Assembly (NCBI GenBank): GCA_027317645.1
Contig: DAHVQS010000006.1
Coordinates: 9,415-73,414 of the forward strand
Length of the DNA: 64,000 bases
DNA from: Paenalcaligenes sp021793095
GTDB taxonomy: Bacteria; Pseudomonadota; Gammaproteobacteria; Burkholderiales; Burkholderiaceae_B
Direction: 5' to 3'
A program made the translations under genes and the position numbers. Shown here piece after piece: positions 8,774-17,724 of this stretch; within the stretch, counting starts at the first letter, position 1, and every line of letters starts with the position of its first letter. The notes beneath the pieces are model-generated. The model saw nothing but the letters and a program-made list of their open reading frames with translations, was not told where the DNA came from and searched no databases.

Positions 8774-9973
8774 TTAAAGCTCAATGCCGCTGTACTCGGC
8801 AACCGTATGCATGTCCTTGTCACCACGCCCCGAGAGGTTGACCAGAATCACCTGATCCGAGCTCATTTGGGGGGCCACCCGCGCCGCATAAGCCAGCGCG
8901 TGCGATGATTCTAAGGCCGGCATAATTCCCTCAAGGCGACAACACTCATGAAAGGCCTCTAGTGCCTCGGCATCGGTGACGGTGTCATAACGCACCCGCC
9001 CGATTTCCTTGAGCCAGGCATGCTCGGGGCCGACGCCTGGATAATCTAAGCCCGCCGAAATGGAATGAGTGGGCTGCACCTGGCCGTCCTCGGTTTGCAG
9101 AATCAATGTGCGGTTACCATGGAGCACCCCGGCACGCCCCCGTGTAATGGAGGCCGAGTGCTCATTGGAATCGAGCCCGCGTCCAGCCGCCTCAACACCC
9201 ACTAAATCGACATCCTGATGCTCGATATAGGGGTAAAAAATACCCATGGCATTGGAGCCCCCGCCAACCGAGGCCACGATCATGTTTGGCTGGCCCCCTG
9301 TTTCGGCAGGCATTTGCTCGAGACATTCGGTGCCAATCACTGACTGAAAATCGCGTACCATCGCAGGATAAGGGTGGGGACCAGCGACAGTACCAATGAT
9401 GTAATAGGTATTTTCAACATTGGTCACCCAATCACGCATGGCCTCGTTGAGTGCGTCCTTTAGTGTGCGTGAACCAGAATCTACCGACACGACCTGCGCA
9501 CCGAGCAATTTCATGCGGTATACATTAGAGGCCTGCCGACGGACGTCCTCAGCTCCCATATACACCACACACTCTAGGCCATAACGAGCAGCCACAGTGG
9601 CCGTTGCCACCCCGTGTTGGCCAGCCCCGGTCTCAGCGATAATACGGGTTTTGCCCATACGGCGAGCCAATAAAATCTGCCCAATGCAGTTATTGATTTT
9701 ATGTGCCCCGGTGTGATTGAGATCCTCGCGCTTGAGCCAGATCTGCGCACCCCCCAGCTGCTCGGACCAACGGCGAGCAAAATAAACTGGCGAAGGACGA
9801 CCCACAAAATGATTCAACTCATTTTGATACTCGGCAATAAACTCAGGATCGTGTAAATACTTTTCATACGCCTGCTGCAACTCATCGAGCGCATGAACCA
9901 ATGTCTCGGCCACAAAAGATCCCCCATAGGGGCCAAAATGACCACGTGCGTCTGGATACTGATAAGAACTCAA
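8774..9973 (-). CDS. trpB: Tryptophan synthase beta chain
   Basis: PLP enzyme that condenses indole with serine to make tryptophan. The PLP lysine is in HTGAHKINN (about Lys92 from the chosen start), the phosphate-binding loop is GGGSNAMG, and the C terminus has NLSGRGDKDM. I chose the TTG at 9973 (SSYQYPDARGHFGPYGG): AAAGGG lies nine bases upstream and it gives 399 residues, the usual length. The frame stays open to a TTG at 10042, but that would add 23 residues with no family match. trpF and truA, which often precede trpB in Burkholderiales, are absent; relA lies upstream instead. Confidence 0.95.
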   Translation of the reverse strand: MSSYQYPDARGHFGPYGGSFVAETLVHALDELQQAYEKYLHDPEFIAEYQNELNHFVGRPSPVYFARRWSEQLGGAQIWLKREDLNHTGAHKINNCIGQILLARRMGKTRIIAETGAGQHGVATATVAARYGLECVVYMGAEDVRRQASNVYRMKLLGAQVVSVDSGSRTLKDALNEAMRDWVTNVENTYYIIGTVAGPHPYPAMVRDFQSVIGTECLEQMPAETGGQPNMIVASVGGGSNAMGIFYPYIEHQDVDLVGVEAAGRGLDSNEHSASITRGRAGVLHGNRTLILQTEDGQVQPTHSISAGLDYPGVGPEHAWLKEIGRVRYDTVTDAEALEAFHECCRLEGIMPALESSHALAYAARVAPQMSSDQVILVNLSGRGDKDMHTVAEYSGIEL

Positions 9974-10108
9974 AACACTAATCCCTTTTGGGCTAACGTC
10001 AGGCGCTACGGTATCAATCACCACAACGAATCGCGCTGACAATTAAAAAATACTACGCTAAAAAGTAAATCAACTGACTAAATCCCGCTATTTTAACAGT
10101 AAATGAGA

Positions 10109-12352
10109 CTAACGTCGCTGTGCCTGCACACCGGGTATTTCCTCGAGTACGGTCAATAGCTTTTGGATCTCGCTGCCATTTTTCACCTCAGCCGTAAACA
10201 CAATATGCGTCAATGCCCGACGGCTTTGGGTATTGACCCCCACCACATTGATGCGTAAACGGGCAAATACCTCGGTAATATCACGCAATAGATGCGCTCG
10301 TTCAGGGGCATGCACATGGATATCTACAGGATAAACACTGTCTCCGACATCCTCACCCCAAGCTACCTCAATCACACGCTCGGGCTGCTGAGCAACCAAC
10401 CCCTTGAAGGAACTGCAATTGCTGCGATGTATCGACACCCCACGGCCTTTGGTAATAAACCCAGCAATTTTGTCTGGTGGCGCGGGCCGACAGCAACGCG
10501 CCAACTGGGTCAGCAGGGAATCCACCCCAACCACCAACACCCCACTACGCCCGGTGCGTGTCACACTCGAGCGACCCGCATCAGCGATATGTGGCGTTTC
10601 TGAATCAATTTCTCGAGACTGGGGTTTAAAATTTTGCTCGATGTGGCGCAGACTGTATTCATCCTTGGCCACCGCCACATACAGGTCATCGGCTTTGGCA
10701 AAACCCAGCTGCTGTGCCAGCTGTTCTAGATTGACTGCGGTACGCCCCAGTCGCTGCAGCTCTTTTTCAACCAACGCCTGCCCTTGGCTAATACGCTCTT
10801 GTAGCTCGACCGCATTAAACCAAGAACGCACCTTGGCCCGAGATCGTGCGCTGGCCAAAAACCCTAGATTAGGATTGAGCCAATCTCGTGACGGCCCGCC
10901 TGATTTGGCGGCCATCACCTCAACCGTCTGGCCTGTTTCCAAGCGAGTGCTCAGCGGGACCATCTGCCCATCCACGCGTGCGCCACGGCAGCGATGCCCC
11001 AAATCAGTATGTAACGAATAGGCAAAATCAATAGGAGTCGCCCCCTCGGGTAATTCGATGACCCGCGCCTGCGGTGTCAACACATAAATACGCTCGGGGC
11101 GCTTTTGTGCCGATGCTGTGTGTGAGGTCGTGTCTTTTTGTCCGGGCACCCCTTTGGGATCTGAGCTATCCCAAGCCAGCAGCTGACGCATCCAAGCTAT
11201 TTTCTGCTCGTCATCACTCGCTGCCACCTCGCCCCCGCGGGGCCCAGCCTCTTTGTAGCGCCAGTGCGCCGCCATGCCATACTCGGCAAAGTGGTGCATC
11301 TCGCGCGTGCGTATTTGCACCTCGAAACTACGTCCTTGCTCATCTGCCACAACGGTATGCAAAGAGCGATAGCCATTGGGTTTAGGGCGCGAAATATAAT
11401 CATCAAACTCATCTGGCAGCGGGGTCCACATCGCATGGATCAATGCCAAACTGGTGTAGCAGCTGCGCTCATCATCCACGATCACCCGCAAGGCACGCAG
11501 ATCATACAGCTGATTAAAATCCAGCTGTTTATTGCGCATTTTGTTCCAAATGCTGTAGATATGCTTGGGGCGCCCGGTCACCTGCGCATCAATACCGGCA
11601 CGCCGCAAAGCGGTGGATAACTTATCCACCACCTGTTTGATAAAGCCCTCGCGCTCAACGCGCCGCTCTTCGAGCTTGCGCGCAATATCTTTGTAGGTGT
11701 CGGGCTCTAAAAATCGAAAAGCCAGATCCTCCATTTCCCATTTGATTTGCCAAATCCCCAAACGATTGGCCAGCGGGGTATAGAGCTCCATGGTTTCACG
11801 GGCAAAATCCAAAGGACAAGGCTGCTTGCTCTGGGCAAACCAGCGCAAAGACTGTAAACGCGAGGCCAAGCGAATCAAAACAATCCGCAAATCAACCGCC
11901 ATGGCCAGCAGCATTTTTCTTTTCATCTCGCGCTGATCCGTCAACGCACGTGGGTCGTGATCCTTGGCAGTAATTTGAGCAATTCTATAGAGCGAACGCG
12001 TCCCCTGTACCAAGGTATTCACCTCGGTACCAAAAGCGGCCTGCAGCTGTTCACGTTGGGCGGCGTCGCCCGCATCTTGGGGCAAATAGGCCAACAACGC
12101 TGCCGCCTGAGTCGGGACATCGGCACCCAGCTGCTGCAAAATTGGAATCATGGCGGCGCAATGCTTGTCGATGCGCTCACCCGTACGAACCCGAACCCCA
12201 ATCAACCAGGGTTCAACATAGTGTACGGCCTGCGCAAATAACTCGCGTTGTGACTCGGGTTGATGCGCACTCACCTCTTTTAACCACTGAGCGGTAAAAG
12301 GAGTGTCCTGATCATCCCGCGTTGGTGTTGAAGTGGAAATGGTGGGTGACAT
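10109..12352 (-). CDS. relA: GTP pyrophosphokinase RelA (ppGpp synthetase)
   Basis: Makes (p)ppGpp from ATP and GTP/GDP on starved ribosomes. Domain order: a pseudo-hydrolase domain lacking an HD pair (about residues 40-200), the synthetase domain with YDLRALRVIV, EFDDYISRPKPNGYRSLHT and EVQIRTREMH, a TGS domain from about 425 (YVLTPQARVIELP), a Cys-rich zinc-finger segment (ARCCRPAP) and a C-terminal ACT/RRM domain. The missing HD motif and the EFDDYI signature mark RelA rather than the bifunctional SpoT. ATG 12352 is preferred over the TTG at 12358. It stands upstream of trpBA-accD, separated by about 135 bases. Confidence 0.94.
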   Translation of the reverse strand: MSPTISTSTPTRDDQDTPFTAQWLKEVSAHQPESQRELFAQAVHYVEPWLIGVRVRTGERIDKHCAAMIPILQQLGADVPTQAAALLAYLPQDAGDAAQREQLQAAFGTEVNTLVQGTRSLYRIAQITAKDHDPRALTDQREMKRKMLLAMAVDLRIVLIRLASRLQSLRWFAQSKQPCPLDFARETMELYTPLANRLGIWQIKWEMEDLAFRFLEPDTYKDIARKLEERRVEREGFIKQVVDKLSTALRRAGIDAQVTGRPKHIYSIWNKMRNKQLDFNQLYDLRALRVIVDDERSCYTSLALIHAMWTPLPDEFDDYISRPKPNGYRSLHTVVADEQGRSFEVQIRTREMHHFAEYGMAAHWRYKEAGPRGGEVAASDDEQKIAWMRQLLAWDSSDPKGVPGQKDTTSHTASAQKRPERIYVLTPQARVIELPEGATPIDFAYSLHTDLGHRCRGARVDGQMVPLSTRLETGQTVEVMAAKSGGPSRDWLNPNLGFLASARSRAKVRSWFNAVELQERISQGQALVEKELQRLGRTAVNLEQLAQQLGFAKADDLYVAVAKDEYSLRHIEQNFKPQSREIDSETPHIADAGRSSVTRTGRSGVLVVGVDSLLTQLARCCRPAPPDKIAGFITKGRGVSIHRSNCSSFKGLVAQQPERVIEVAWGEDVGDSVYPVDIHVHAPERAHLLRDITEVFARLRINVVGVNTQSRRALTHIVFTAEVKNGSEIQKLLTVLEEIPGVQAQRR

Positions 12353-12443
12353 ATTCAATCATCTATGGTGTATTAGTGATATACAAATGTTGGATGAATG
12401 CTTTCATTGTAGTGAGCCTGTTTTATTCTGGGGGCAATAGCTT

Positions 12444-12953
12444 ATGACCAAACAGACTTTGCAAATTATCTGGCACTCACGCACAGGGGCGAGTCAACAA
12501 CTGGCCAGTGCTGCCCAACGAGGGGCCCAGGACGCGTTGACCGCCCTCGAGGTCACTGAGACCCACCAGGTACGCAGCACCGTGGCGACTGCCGTCAGTT
12601 TAAAACAATTATTACACGCCCAAGCATTTATTTTCTGCGCCCCAGAAAATTTGGCCAGTCTGAGCGGCGAGATGAAAGCGTTTTTCGATCGCCACTATTA
12701 CGCCGCCATTGAGCAACTCAACGGACGACCGTACAGCACAATCATCAGCGCGGGCAGCGATGGCCACAATGCTCTGAAACAACTACAAAAAATATGCACT
12801 GGCTGGCGTCTAGACGAGGCCTACCCCCCATATGTATGCATGCTGGGGGCCCAAACTGCCGAGCAGATCTGGGCACCCAAACAACTCAACCAAGAGCAGC
12901 TGGCCCCGGCCTACGAGCTGGGTGCCAACTTGGCGGCCCTGATCGCGCTTTGA
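12444..12953 (+). CDS. Flavodoxin/NAD(P)H-reductase-like flavoprotein
   Basis: A 169-residue single-domain protein with a flavodoxin-like fold. The first strand and phosphate loop read IIWHSRTGASQQLA, which fits the FMN phosphate-binding loop. A central FCAPENLASLSGEMKAFFDRHYY segment resembles the active-site loop of WrbA/FMN-reductase relatives. The function is probably one- or two-electron transfer with FMN, but the partner is unknown. It stands alone: divergent from relA (about 90 bases) and convergent with pncB, with a 124-base tail that holds a perfect 14-base tandem duplication and a hairpin. Confidence 0.7.
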   Translation: MTKQTLQIIWHSRTGASQQLASAAQRGAQDALTALEVTETHQVRSTVATAVSLKQLLHAQAFIFCAPENLASLSGEMKAFFDRHYYAAIEQLNGRPYSTIISAGSDGHNALKQLQKICTGWRLDEAYPPYVCMLGAQTAEQIWAPKQLNQEQLAPAYELGANLAALIAL

Positions 12954-12960
12954 TGCTCAC

Positions 12961-12988
12961 CTTTTGCTGGTCGCCTTTTGCTGGTCGC
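12961..12988. repeat. Perfect 14-bp tandem duplication in intergenic tail
   Basis: CTTTTGCTGGTCGC occurs twice head-to-tail (12961-12974 and 12975-12988), six bases past the stop of the flavodoxin-like gene. It looks like a slippage duplication with no coding role. Confidence 0.85.
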
Positions 12989-12995
12989 TCTTGGA

Positions 12996-13015
12996 TGATC
13001 GCCTATGAGCGATCA
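12996..13015. terminator. Hairpin between convergent flavodoxin-like gene and pncB
   Basis: TGATCGC (12996-13002) pairs with GCGATCA (13009-13015) around a six-base loop. It sits in the 124-base gap between convergent genes. It lacks a clear T tract on either side, so it may be a weak terminator or an mRNA 3'-end protector rather than a classic rho-independent site. Confidence 0.4.
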
Positions 13016-13077
13016 CCCTTTAATGGTGCTCCTTTCGCCATTGCCCTTCCATCTGAGGGCTGTGCACCCCACCACCG

Positions 13078-14265
13078 CTATGCGGTGTCGGCATCTGTTT
13101 CCGGTATTTGGAATACCTTGCGCAAATAAGACAAATAGGCCGGATCGTCACACATGGTCTTTTCTGGGGTATCAGAAATCTTGGCGACCGGCTGACCATT
13201 ACAGCGCACCATCTTGATCACGACCTGTAACGGCGTATGCCCAAAATCATTGGTCAAATTAGTCCCAATGCCAAAGGAGACCTTGCAGCGGCCGGCAAAA
13301 TAATGCGCGAGTTCAATGGCCTTGGGGATGTCTAATGCGTCAGAGAAAATCAAGGTTTTAGTACGCGAATCAACTCGGTTTTTTTCATAGTGCGCCAGCA
13401 AACGATCCCCCCATACAAAAGGATCCCCCGAATCGTGGCGGGCACCATCAAATAATTTGCAGAAGTACATATCAAAATCGCGCAGGAAAGCATCCATGCC
13501 ATACACATCTGAGAGCGCAATGCCTAAATCACCACGGTATTCACGCGCCCACATCTCGAGGGCGAACACCTGCGAATCGCGCAAGCGTGGGCCCAGCGCC
13601 TGACAAGCTTGTAAATACTCATGCGCCATGGTGCCCAAAGGCAACACATCGTGTTTTTTGGCCATCCAGACATTACTGGTACCGGCGAAGTGCACCCCCA
13701 TCTGATCCTTCATGGTGGCCACGACCTCGTCATGCCATTTTTTGGAAAAACGGCGTCGCGTCCCGTACTCGGCCACACGGAAATCGGCCAACGAAGGATC
13801 CTCGGTCACCAGCTGCATCTTGGCGCGCAGCCTAGCCCGCCCTTCTGCTAGCGGGGGATGCGGTTTTGTATTGCGAAAATACACCTCATTCACAATCGCC
13901 AGGACCGGGATTTCAAACAAAATCGTATGCAGCCACGGCCCCTCAATCTCTATATTAATGCCCCCCTGCTCACCTGGACCGATGTGAATACAACGCTCAG
14001 GCAGTTGAAATAAACGTAAAAAATCGATAAAGTCACTTTTCATGAATCTTAGACCGGCCAGGTAGGCGAGCTCATCTTCGTTAAATTTGAGCTGACATAA
14101 TTCATGCACCTCTTGGCGAATCTCATCCAAATAAGGACTTAAATCTACATTGGGTGTGCGGCACTGAAAGCGATACTGCACTTGCGCAGTGGGAAAATGA
14201 TGTAGGACGACCTGCATCATCGTAAATTTATACAGATCAGTGTCAAGCAAGGAGTTAATAATCAT
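13078..14265 (-). CDS. pncB: Nicotinate phosphoribosyltransferase
   Basis: Makes nicotinate mononucleotide from nicotinate and PRPP in the NAD salvage (Preiss-Handler) pathway, with ATP hydrolysis. The N terminus SLLDTDLYKFTMMQ is the family signature. The centre has TMAHEYLQACQALG with the ATP-phosphorylated His (TMAHE), and later SDALDIPKAIEL and GTNLTNDFG, the phosphate site. Its 395 residues match the E. coli enzyme closely. It is a single gene, divergent from fdxA. Confidence 0.96.
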   Translation of the reverse strand: MIINSLLDTDLYKFTMMQVVLHHFPTAQVQYRFQCRTPNVDLSPYLDEIRQEVHELCQLKFNEDELAYLAGLRFMKSDFIDFLRLFQLPERCIHIGPGEQGGINIEIEGPWLHTILFEIPVLAIVNEVYFRNTKPHPPLAEGRARLRAKMQLVTEDPSLADFRVAEYGTRRRFSKKWHDEVVATMKDQMGVHFAGTSNVWMAKKHDVLPLGTMAHEYLQACQALGPRLRDSQVFALEMWAREYRGDLGIALSDVYGMDAFLRDFDMYFCKLFDGARHDSGDPFVWGDRLLAHYEKNRVDSRTKTLIFSDALDIPKAIELAHYFAGRCKVSFGIGTNLTNDFGHTPLQVVIKMVRCNGQPVAKISDTPEKTMCDDPAYLSYLRKVFQIPETDADTA

Positions 14266-14413
14266 ATTTTCCTGTAGGTTTAATGGTCTTATTCTTGTTT
14301 TAGATATATCTTCGCTAAAATAGCTTTTTCAAGACTATTGTATCTTTTAAAAAGTCTGTTTTTGTTTCACCCGTATCCTTTGTACGGCGATTTATTTTTC
14401 GGAGCAAGCCAAT

Positions 14414-14737
14414 ATGACACATGTCGTCACCGAAAACTGCATTAAATGTAAATACACCAGCTGCGTCGATGTCTGCCCCGTTGACTGCTTCCGTGAGGGG
14501 CCCAACTTTTTAGTTATTGACCCCGACGAATGCATTGATTGCGCAGTATGCATCCCCGAATGCCCCGCTAACGCTATTTTTGCCGAAGAAGACGTTCCTG
14601 AGGACCAGCTCCACTTCATTGACCTAAACGCCGAGCTTTCCCCCGTGTTTGGCATGATCAACCGCTCCAGTGATCCGCTGCCAGATGCCGAAGAGTGGAA
14701 CGGCAAACCCGATAAACTACAGTATCTCGAGCGCTAG
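14414..14737 (+). CDS. fdxA: 7Fe ferredoxin FdxA
   Basis: Small cytosolic electron carrier with one 3Fe-4S and one 4Fe-4S cluster. Cysteine motifs are C-IKCKYTSCVDVCPVDC near the N terminus and CIDCAVCIPECP at about residues 40-51, followed by the C-terminal extension that distinguishes FdxA (107 residues) from short clostridial ferredoxins. A GGAG sits 10 bases upstream of ATG 14414. The GTTTCACC/ATCC region upstream, shared with divergent pncB, is where its promoter must lie. The redox partner is unknown. Confidence 0.95.
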   Translation: MTHVVTENCIKCKYTSCVDVCPVDCFREGPNFLVIDPDECIDCAVCIPECPANAIFAEEDVPEDQLHFIDLNAELSPVFGMINRSSDPLPDAEEWNGKPDKLQYLER

Positions 14738-14785
14738 TATTTAATAAAATTAACCTTTTTATCGCTGTCCGCAGGCTATCGCTAT

Positions 14786-14816
14786 AGGGCCTTGATTGTC
14801 GCCACAATGAGGCCCT
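14786..14816 (+). other. Stem-loop downstream of fdxA
   Basis: AGGGCC (14786-14791) pairs with GGCCCT (14811-14816), and inside it ATTGT (14795-14799) pairs with ACAAT (14804-14808) around the loop CGCC. It lies in the 235-base gap between fdxA and phaZ. No U tract follows, so it is at best an imperfect terminator or a 3'-end stabiliser for fdxA mRNA. The rest of the gap is AT-rich and probably carries the phaZ promoter. Confidence 0.45.
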
Positions 14817-14972
14817 GTTAGCCTTTGCACAGCCGACCAGTCATGTAGGACCTCCTTATAAACCCTATAGAAAACCTGTAGACAAATTATCCCAAGTTAT
14901 ATACAAGTAAATCTTACACATAACAAAAATCACGGATAACAAGACAAACAGCAACCACTACACGGACTTTCT

Positions 14973-16199
14973 ATGCTTTATGACCTACATGAACTGCAAC
15001 GCCGGTTTCTTGGCTCAGTCGCTTCATTTTCTAATACTGGGGCGCATTTTTTCTCACACCCACTGAGCCCCTTGGCCTATACCCCCGTTTCCAAGCAGTT
15101 GGCAGCGGGCTATGAGCTGTTGCACCGTTTGGGCAAAGAATACGAAAAGCCCGCCTGGGGCATCGACACCGTCGAGGTTGAGGGCACGCCCACCCCAGTG
15201 AGCATCACCACCTGTATTGAGCAGCCCTTTTGTCATTTAATTCGTTTTGAGCGCGCCCACCCCAAGGCCCAAGAGCAGCCCTCAGTGCTCATTGTCGCGC
15301 CGCTGTCGGGGCACCATGCCACCCTGTTACGCGATACGGTGCGCACGATGCTGCAAACCCACAATGTCTACGTGACTGACTGGATTGATGCGCGCATGGT
15401 TTCCCTAGGGGCAGGTGATTTTCACCTGAATGACTATGTCCGTTATATCCAGGATTTTATCCGCTATCTCGGCCCCGACATTCATATCATGGCCGTATGC
15501 CAACCCACGGTACCGGTATTAGCGGCGGTCTCTCTGCTGGCCCAAGAGGGCTATGCCCACCCCCCAAAAAGCTTGGTGCTCATGGGTGGCCCTATCGATA
15601 CGCGCGAGTCCCCCACTCAGGTCAACCGACTGGCCACGACCAAATCCTATAGCTGGTTTGAAAATAACCTCATTCATCGGGTACCTGCACGCTACCCGGG
15701 TGCCGGGCGCCGGGTTTATCCAGGCTTTTTACAGCATGCTGGTTTTCTGGCGATGAACCCCGATCGACACATGCTGTCTCATTATGCGTTTTACCAACAC
15801 CTCGTCAAAGGTCAGGACAATGATGCCGAGGCCCACAAACGCTTTTATGATGACTATAATGCGGTCCTAGATATGCCCGCCGAGTTTTATCTCGACACCA
15901 TCCAGATCGTCTTTCAAGAGCACCTACTGCCCCGCGGTTTATGGAATATTGATGGTGAGTTTGTGGATCTGCGCGCCATCCAACACAGCGCATTACTCAC
16001 CGTTGAGGGCGAGCTCGATGACATCTCTGGTCAGGGCCAGACCCACGCAGCACAGAGACTGTGCTCTGGGATTGCACCACGCAACAAACAGCCCCTGACA
16101 GTTGATGGCAGTGGTCATTATGGTATATTTTCGGGGCGCCGCTGGAGAAATATTGTTTACCCAAAAATCCGCGACTTTATTGCAGCACACGAGGCCTAA
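14973..16199 (+). CDS. phaZ: Intracellular polyhydroxyalkanoate (PHB) depolymerase
   Basis: Hydrolyses native polyhydroxybutyrate granules inside the cell. The 408-residue protein has the PhaZ N terminus (MLYDLHELQRRFLG) and an alpha/beta-hydrolase core in which the usual nucleophile serine is replaced by cysteine, MAVCQPTVP (Cys176), as known for the R. eutropha intracellular enzyme. Asp and His of the triad are likely in VEGELDDISG and DGSGHYGIFSGRRW. Neither phaC nor phasin genes are in the window. It is 44 bases upstream of rsxB and could share a transcript with rsxB-nth. Confidence 0.93.
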   Translation: MLYDLHELQRRFLGSVASFSNTGAHFFSHPLSPLAYTPVSKQLAAGYELLHRLGKEYEKPAWGIDTVEVEGTPTPVSITTCIEQPFCHLIRFERAHPKAQEQPSVLIVAPLSGHHATLLRDTVRTMLQTHNVYVTDWIDARMVSLGAGDFHLNDYVRYIQDFIRYLGPDIHIMAVCQPTVPVLAAVSLLAQEGYAHPPKSLVLMGGPIDTRESPTQVNRLATTKSYSWFENNLIHRVPARYPGAGRRVYPGFLQHAGFLAMNPDRHMLSHYAFYQHLVKGQDNDAEAHKRFYDDYNAVLDMPAEFYLDTIQIVFQEHLLPRGLWNIDGEFVDLRAIQHSALLTVEGELDDISGQGQTHAAQRLCSGIAPRNKQPLTVDGSGHYGIFSGRRWRNIVYPKIRDFIAAHEA

Positions 16200-16243
16200 A
16201 CCAGCGACTGGGTCAGCCGTGTGCTGCTACCCAAAGCACAGGC

Positions 16244-16879
16244 ATGAGCGCTTCTACTGATAAACTGGTCCAGTCCATTAATGATGTATTACCCCAAACC
16301 CAATGCACGCGTTGTGGCTATGATGCCTGCTTGCCCTATGCCGAGGCCATTGCCACACAGGGCGAGGCCATCAATCGTTGCCCACCCGGCGGCCCCGAGG
16401 GGATAGAAAAACTCGCCCAACTCACAGGGCAGCCCGTCACTGACCTTGATCCTGAGTGCGGCAGTTTCGGGCCCGTATTGGTCGCTGTGATTGATGAGGC
16501 CCACTGCATAGGCTGCACCTTGTGCATACAGGCCTGCCCCGTGGACGCCATCGTCGGCGCCAACAAGCTCATGCATACCATCATCCCTGATTACTGTACC
16601 GGCTGTGAGCTCTGTGTCGCCCCCTGTCCAGTAGATTGTATTGAGATGCAGCCAACCGATATCAGCTGGACCCCTGCACTGGCCCAACAGGCACGTGCGC
16701 GCTACGAGCACAGACAGGCCCGCCTCAGTGATGCGCATGGCGAGGATTTGCACACTCCTGCAGCGCGTCTATTGTCGACCAAGCCCGAGCTCACGCCATT
16801 AGCAGACTCTGATGCCCAAGAACGACAGGCGCGTATTGCAGCTGCCTTGCAGGCAGCCCGCGCACGCCGTAAAAAATAA
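16244..16879 (+). CDS. rsxB: RnfB/RsxB-type iron-sulfur protein (soluble form)
   Basis: Carries the N-terminal 4Fe-4S motif of the Fer4_15/RnfB family (CTRCGYDACLPYAEA...CPPGG, about residues 26-52) and two CxxCxxCxxxCP ferredoxin motifs (CIGCTLCIQACP and CTGCELCVAPCP). In Rnf/Rsx complexes RnfB passes electrons between a ferredoxin and NADH or the SoxR reducer. The usual N-terminal membrane helix is absent and no rnfA, C, D, G or E gene is nearby, so this is a lone soluble version, a form common next to nth in Burkholderiales. It ends six bases before the nth start, so the two are very likely co-translated. Nth needs a 4Fe-4S cluster, but a functional link is only inferred. Confidence 0.9.
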   Translation: MSASTDKLVQSINDVLPQTQCTRCGYDACLPYAEAIATQGEAINRCPPGGPEGIEKLAQLTGQPVTDLDPECGSFGPVLVAVIDEAHCIGCTLCIQACPVDAIVGANKLMHTIIPDYCTGCELCVAPCPVDCIEMQPTDISWTPALAQQARARYEHRQARLSDAHGEDLHTPAARLLSTKPELTPLADSDAQERQARIAAALQAARARRKK

Positions 16880-16885
16880 ACACCC

Positions 16886-17521
16886 ATGATGAATGCAGAA
16901 CAACGACAGGAAATGTTTGCACGCTTTCAGGCTGCAAACCCACACCCCACGACTGAACTCGAATACGACAGCGATTTTCAACTGCTGATCGCGGTGATTT
17001 TATCGGCCCAAAGCACAGATGTTGCCGTCAATCTCGCGACCCGTAAATTTTTCCCGCGCTATGGCACCCCCCAAGGCATACTCGAATTGGGTGAGGAAGG
17101 CCTGCGCGAATGCATCAAAACCATCGGTCTGTACCGAAACAAGGCCAAACATGTGATCCGGACTTGTGAAATCCTCCTTGCAGAGCATGATGGTCAAGTC
17201 CCCAATACCCGCCAAGCACTAGAGGCTTTACCTGGGGTAGGCCGCAAAACCGCCAATGTGGTCCTCAATACCGCGTTTGGTTTGCCCACCATCGCTGTGG
17301 ATACCCATATTTTTAGGGTCTCTAACCGCACTGGGCTTGCCCCGGGCAAAAACGTCAACCAGGTTGAGAAAAAGTTGCTCGAGGTCATCCCTGAACCCTA
17401 CCTAAAAGACGCCCACCACTGGTTGATTTTGCATGGTCGTTACATTTGTGTGGCGCGCAGTCCTAAATGCAAAGAATGCGGCATCGCTGATCTATGCCAA
17501 TTTCCGGACAAAAACCTTTAG
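16886..17521 (+). CDS. nth: Endonuclease III (DNA glycosylase/AP lyase)
   Basis: Removes oxidised pyrimidines and nicks AP sites in base-excision repair. The helix-hairpin-helix LPGVGRKTANVVLN holds the catalytic lysine (K in GRKTAN), the catalytic aspartate follows in AVDTHIFRVSNR, and the 4Fe-4S loop has the exact spacing C-x6-C-x2-C-x5-C near the C terminus. The 211-residue length is standard. It follows rsxB by six bases. Confidence 0.97.
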   Translation: MMNAEQRQEMFARFQAANPHPTTELEYDSDFQLLIAVILSAQSTDVAVNLATRKFFPRYGTPQGILELGEEGLRECIKTIGLYRNKAKHVIRTCEILLAEHDGQVPNTRQALEALPGVGRKTANVVLNTAFGLPTIAVDTHIFRVSNRTGLAPGKNVNQVEKKLLEVIPEPYLKDAHHWLILHGRYICVARSPKCKECGIADLCQFPDKNL

Positions 17522-17565
17522 TCCATGCCCATAGATGACTGGGGCAGCGACGGGCAGCCCCACAG

Positions 17566-17609
17566 AAACCCTAATAAGCTAAACCCTAATAAGCTAAACC
17601 CTAATAGAT
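17566..17609. repeat. 15-bp tandem repeat, about 2.8 copies
   Basis: AAACCCTAATAAGCT occurs at 17566-17580 and 17581-17595, and a partial third copy AAACCCTAATAGAT runs 17596-17609. It begins 45 bases after nth and lies upstream of the pseudo-ABC-ATPase gene. Confidence 0.9.
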
Positions 17610-17724
17610 AGTTATCAGGGCGGTAGGCATAATCAAAACATATAATTAAGTCACATACATCATCCGCACACACCTCACAAAACACACCCACGGCGTTTGA
17701 TTGTGATTGTTATAGGTGATGGCC

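Noticed and set aside
10109..12352. SpoT rather than RelA
   Set aside because: The HD pair needed for ppGpp hydrolysis is missing and the synthetase has the EFDDYI signature of RelA.
14738..14972. Riboswitch or small RNA between fdxA and phaZ
   Set aside because: One stem-loop is present but no known riboswitch core and no U tract; kept only as a stem-loop feature.
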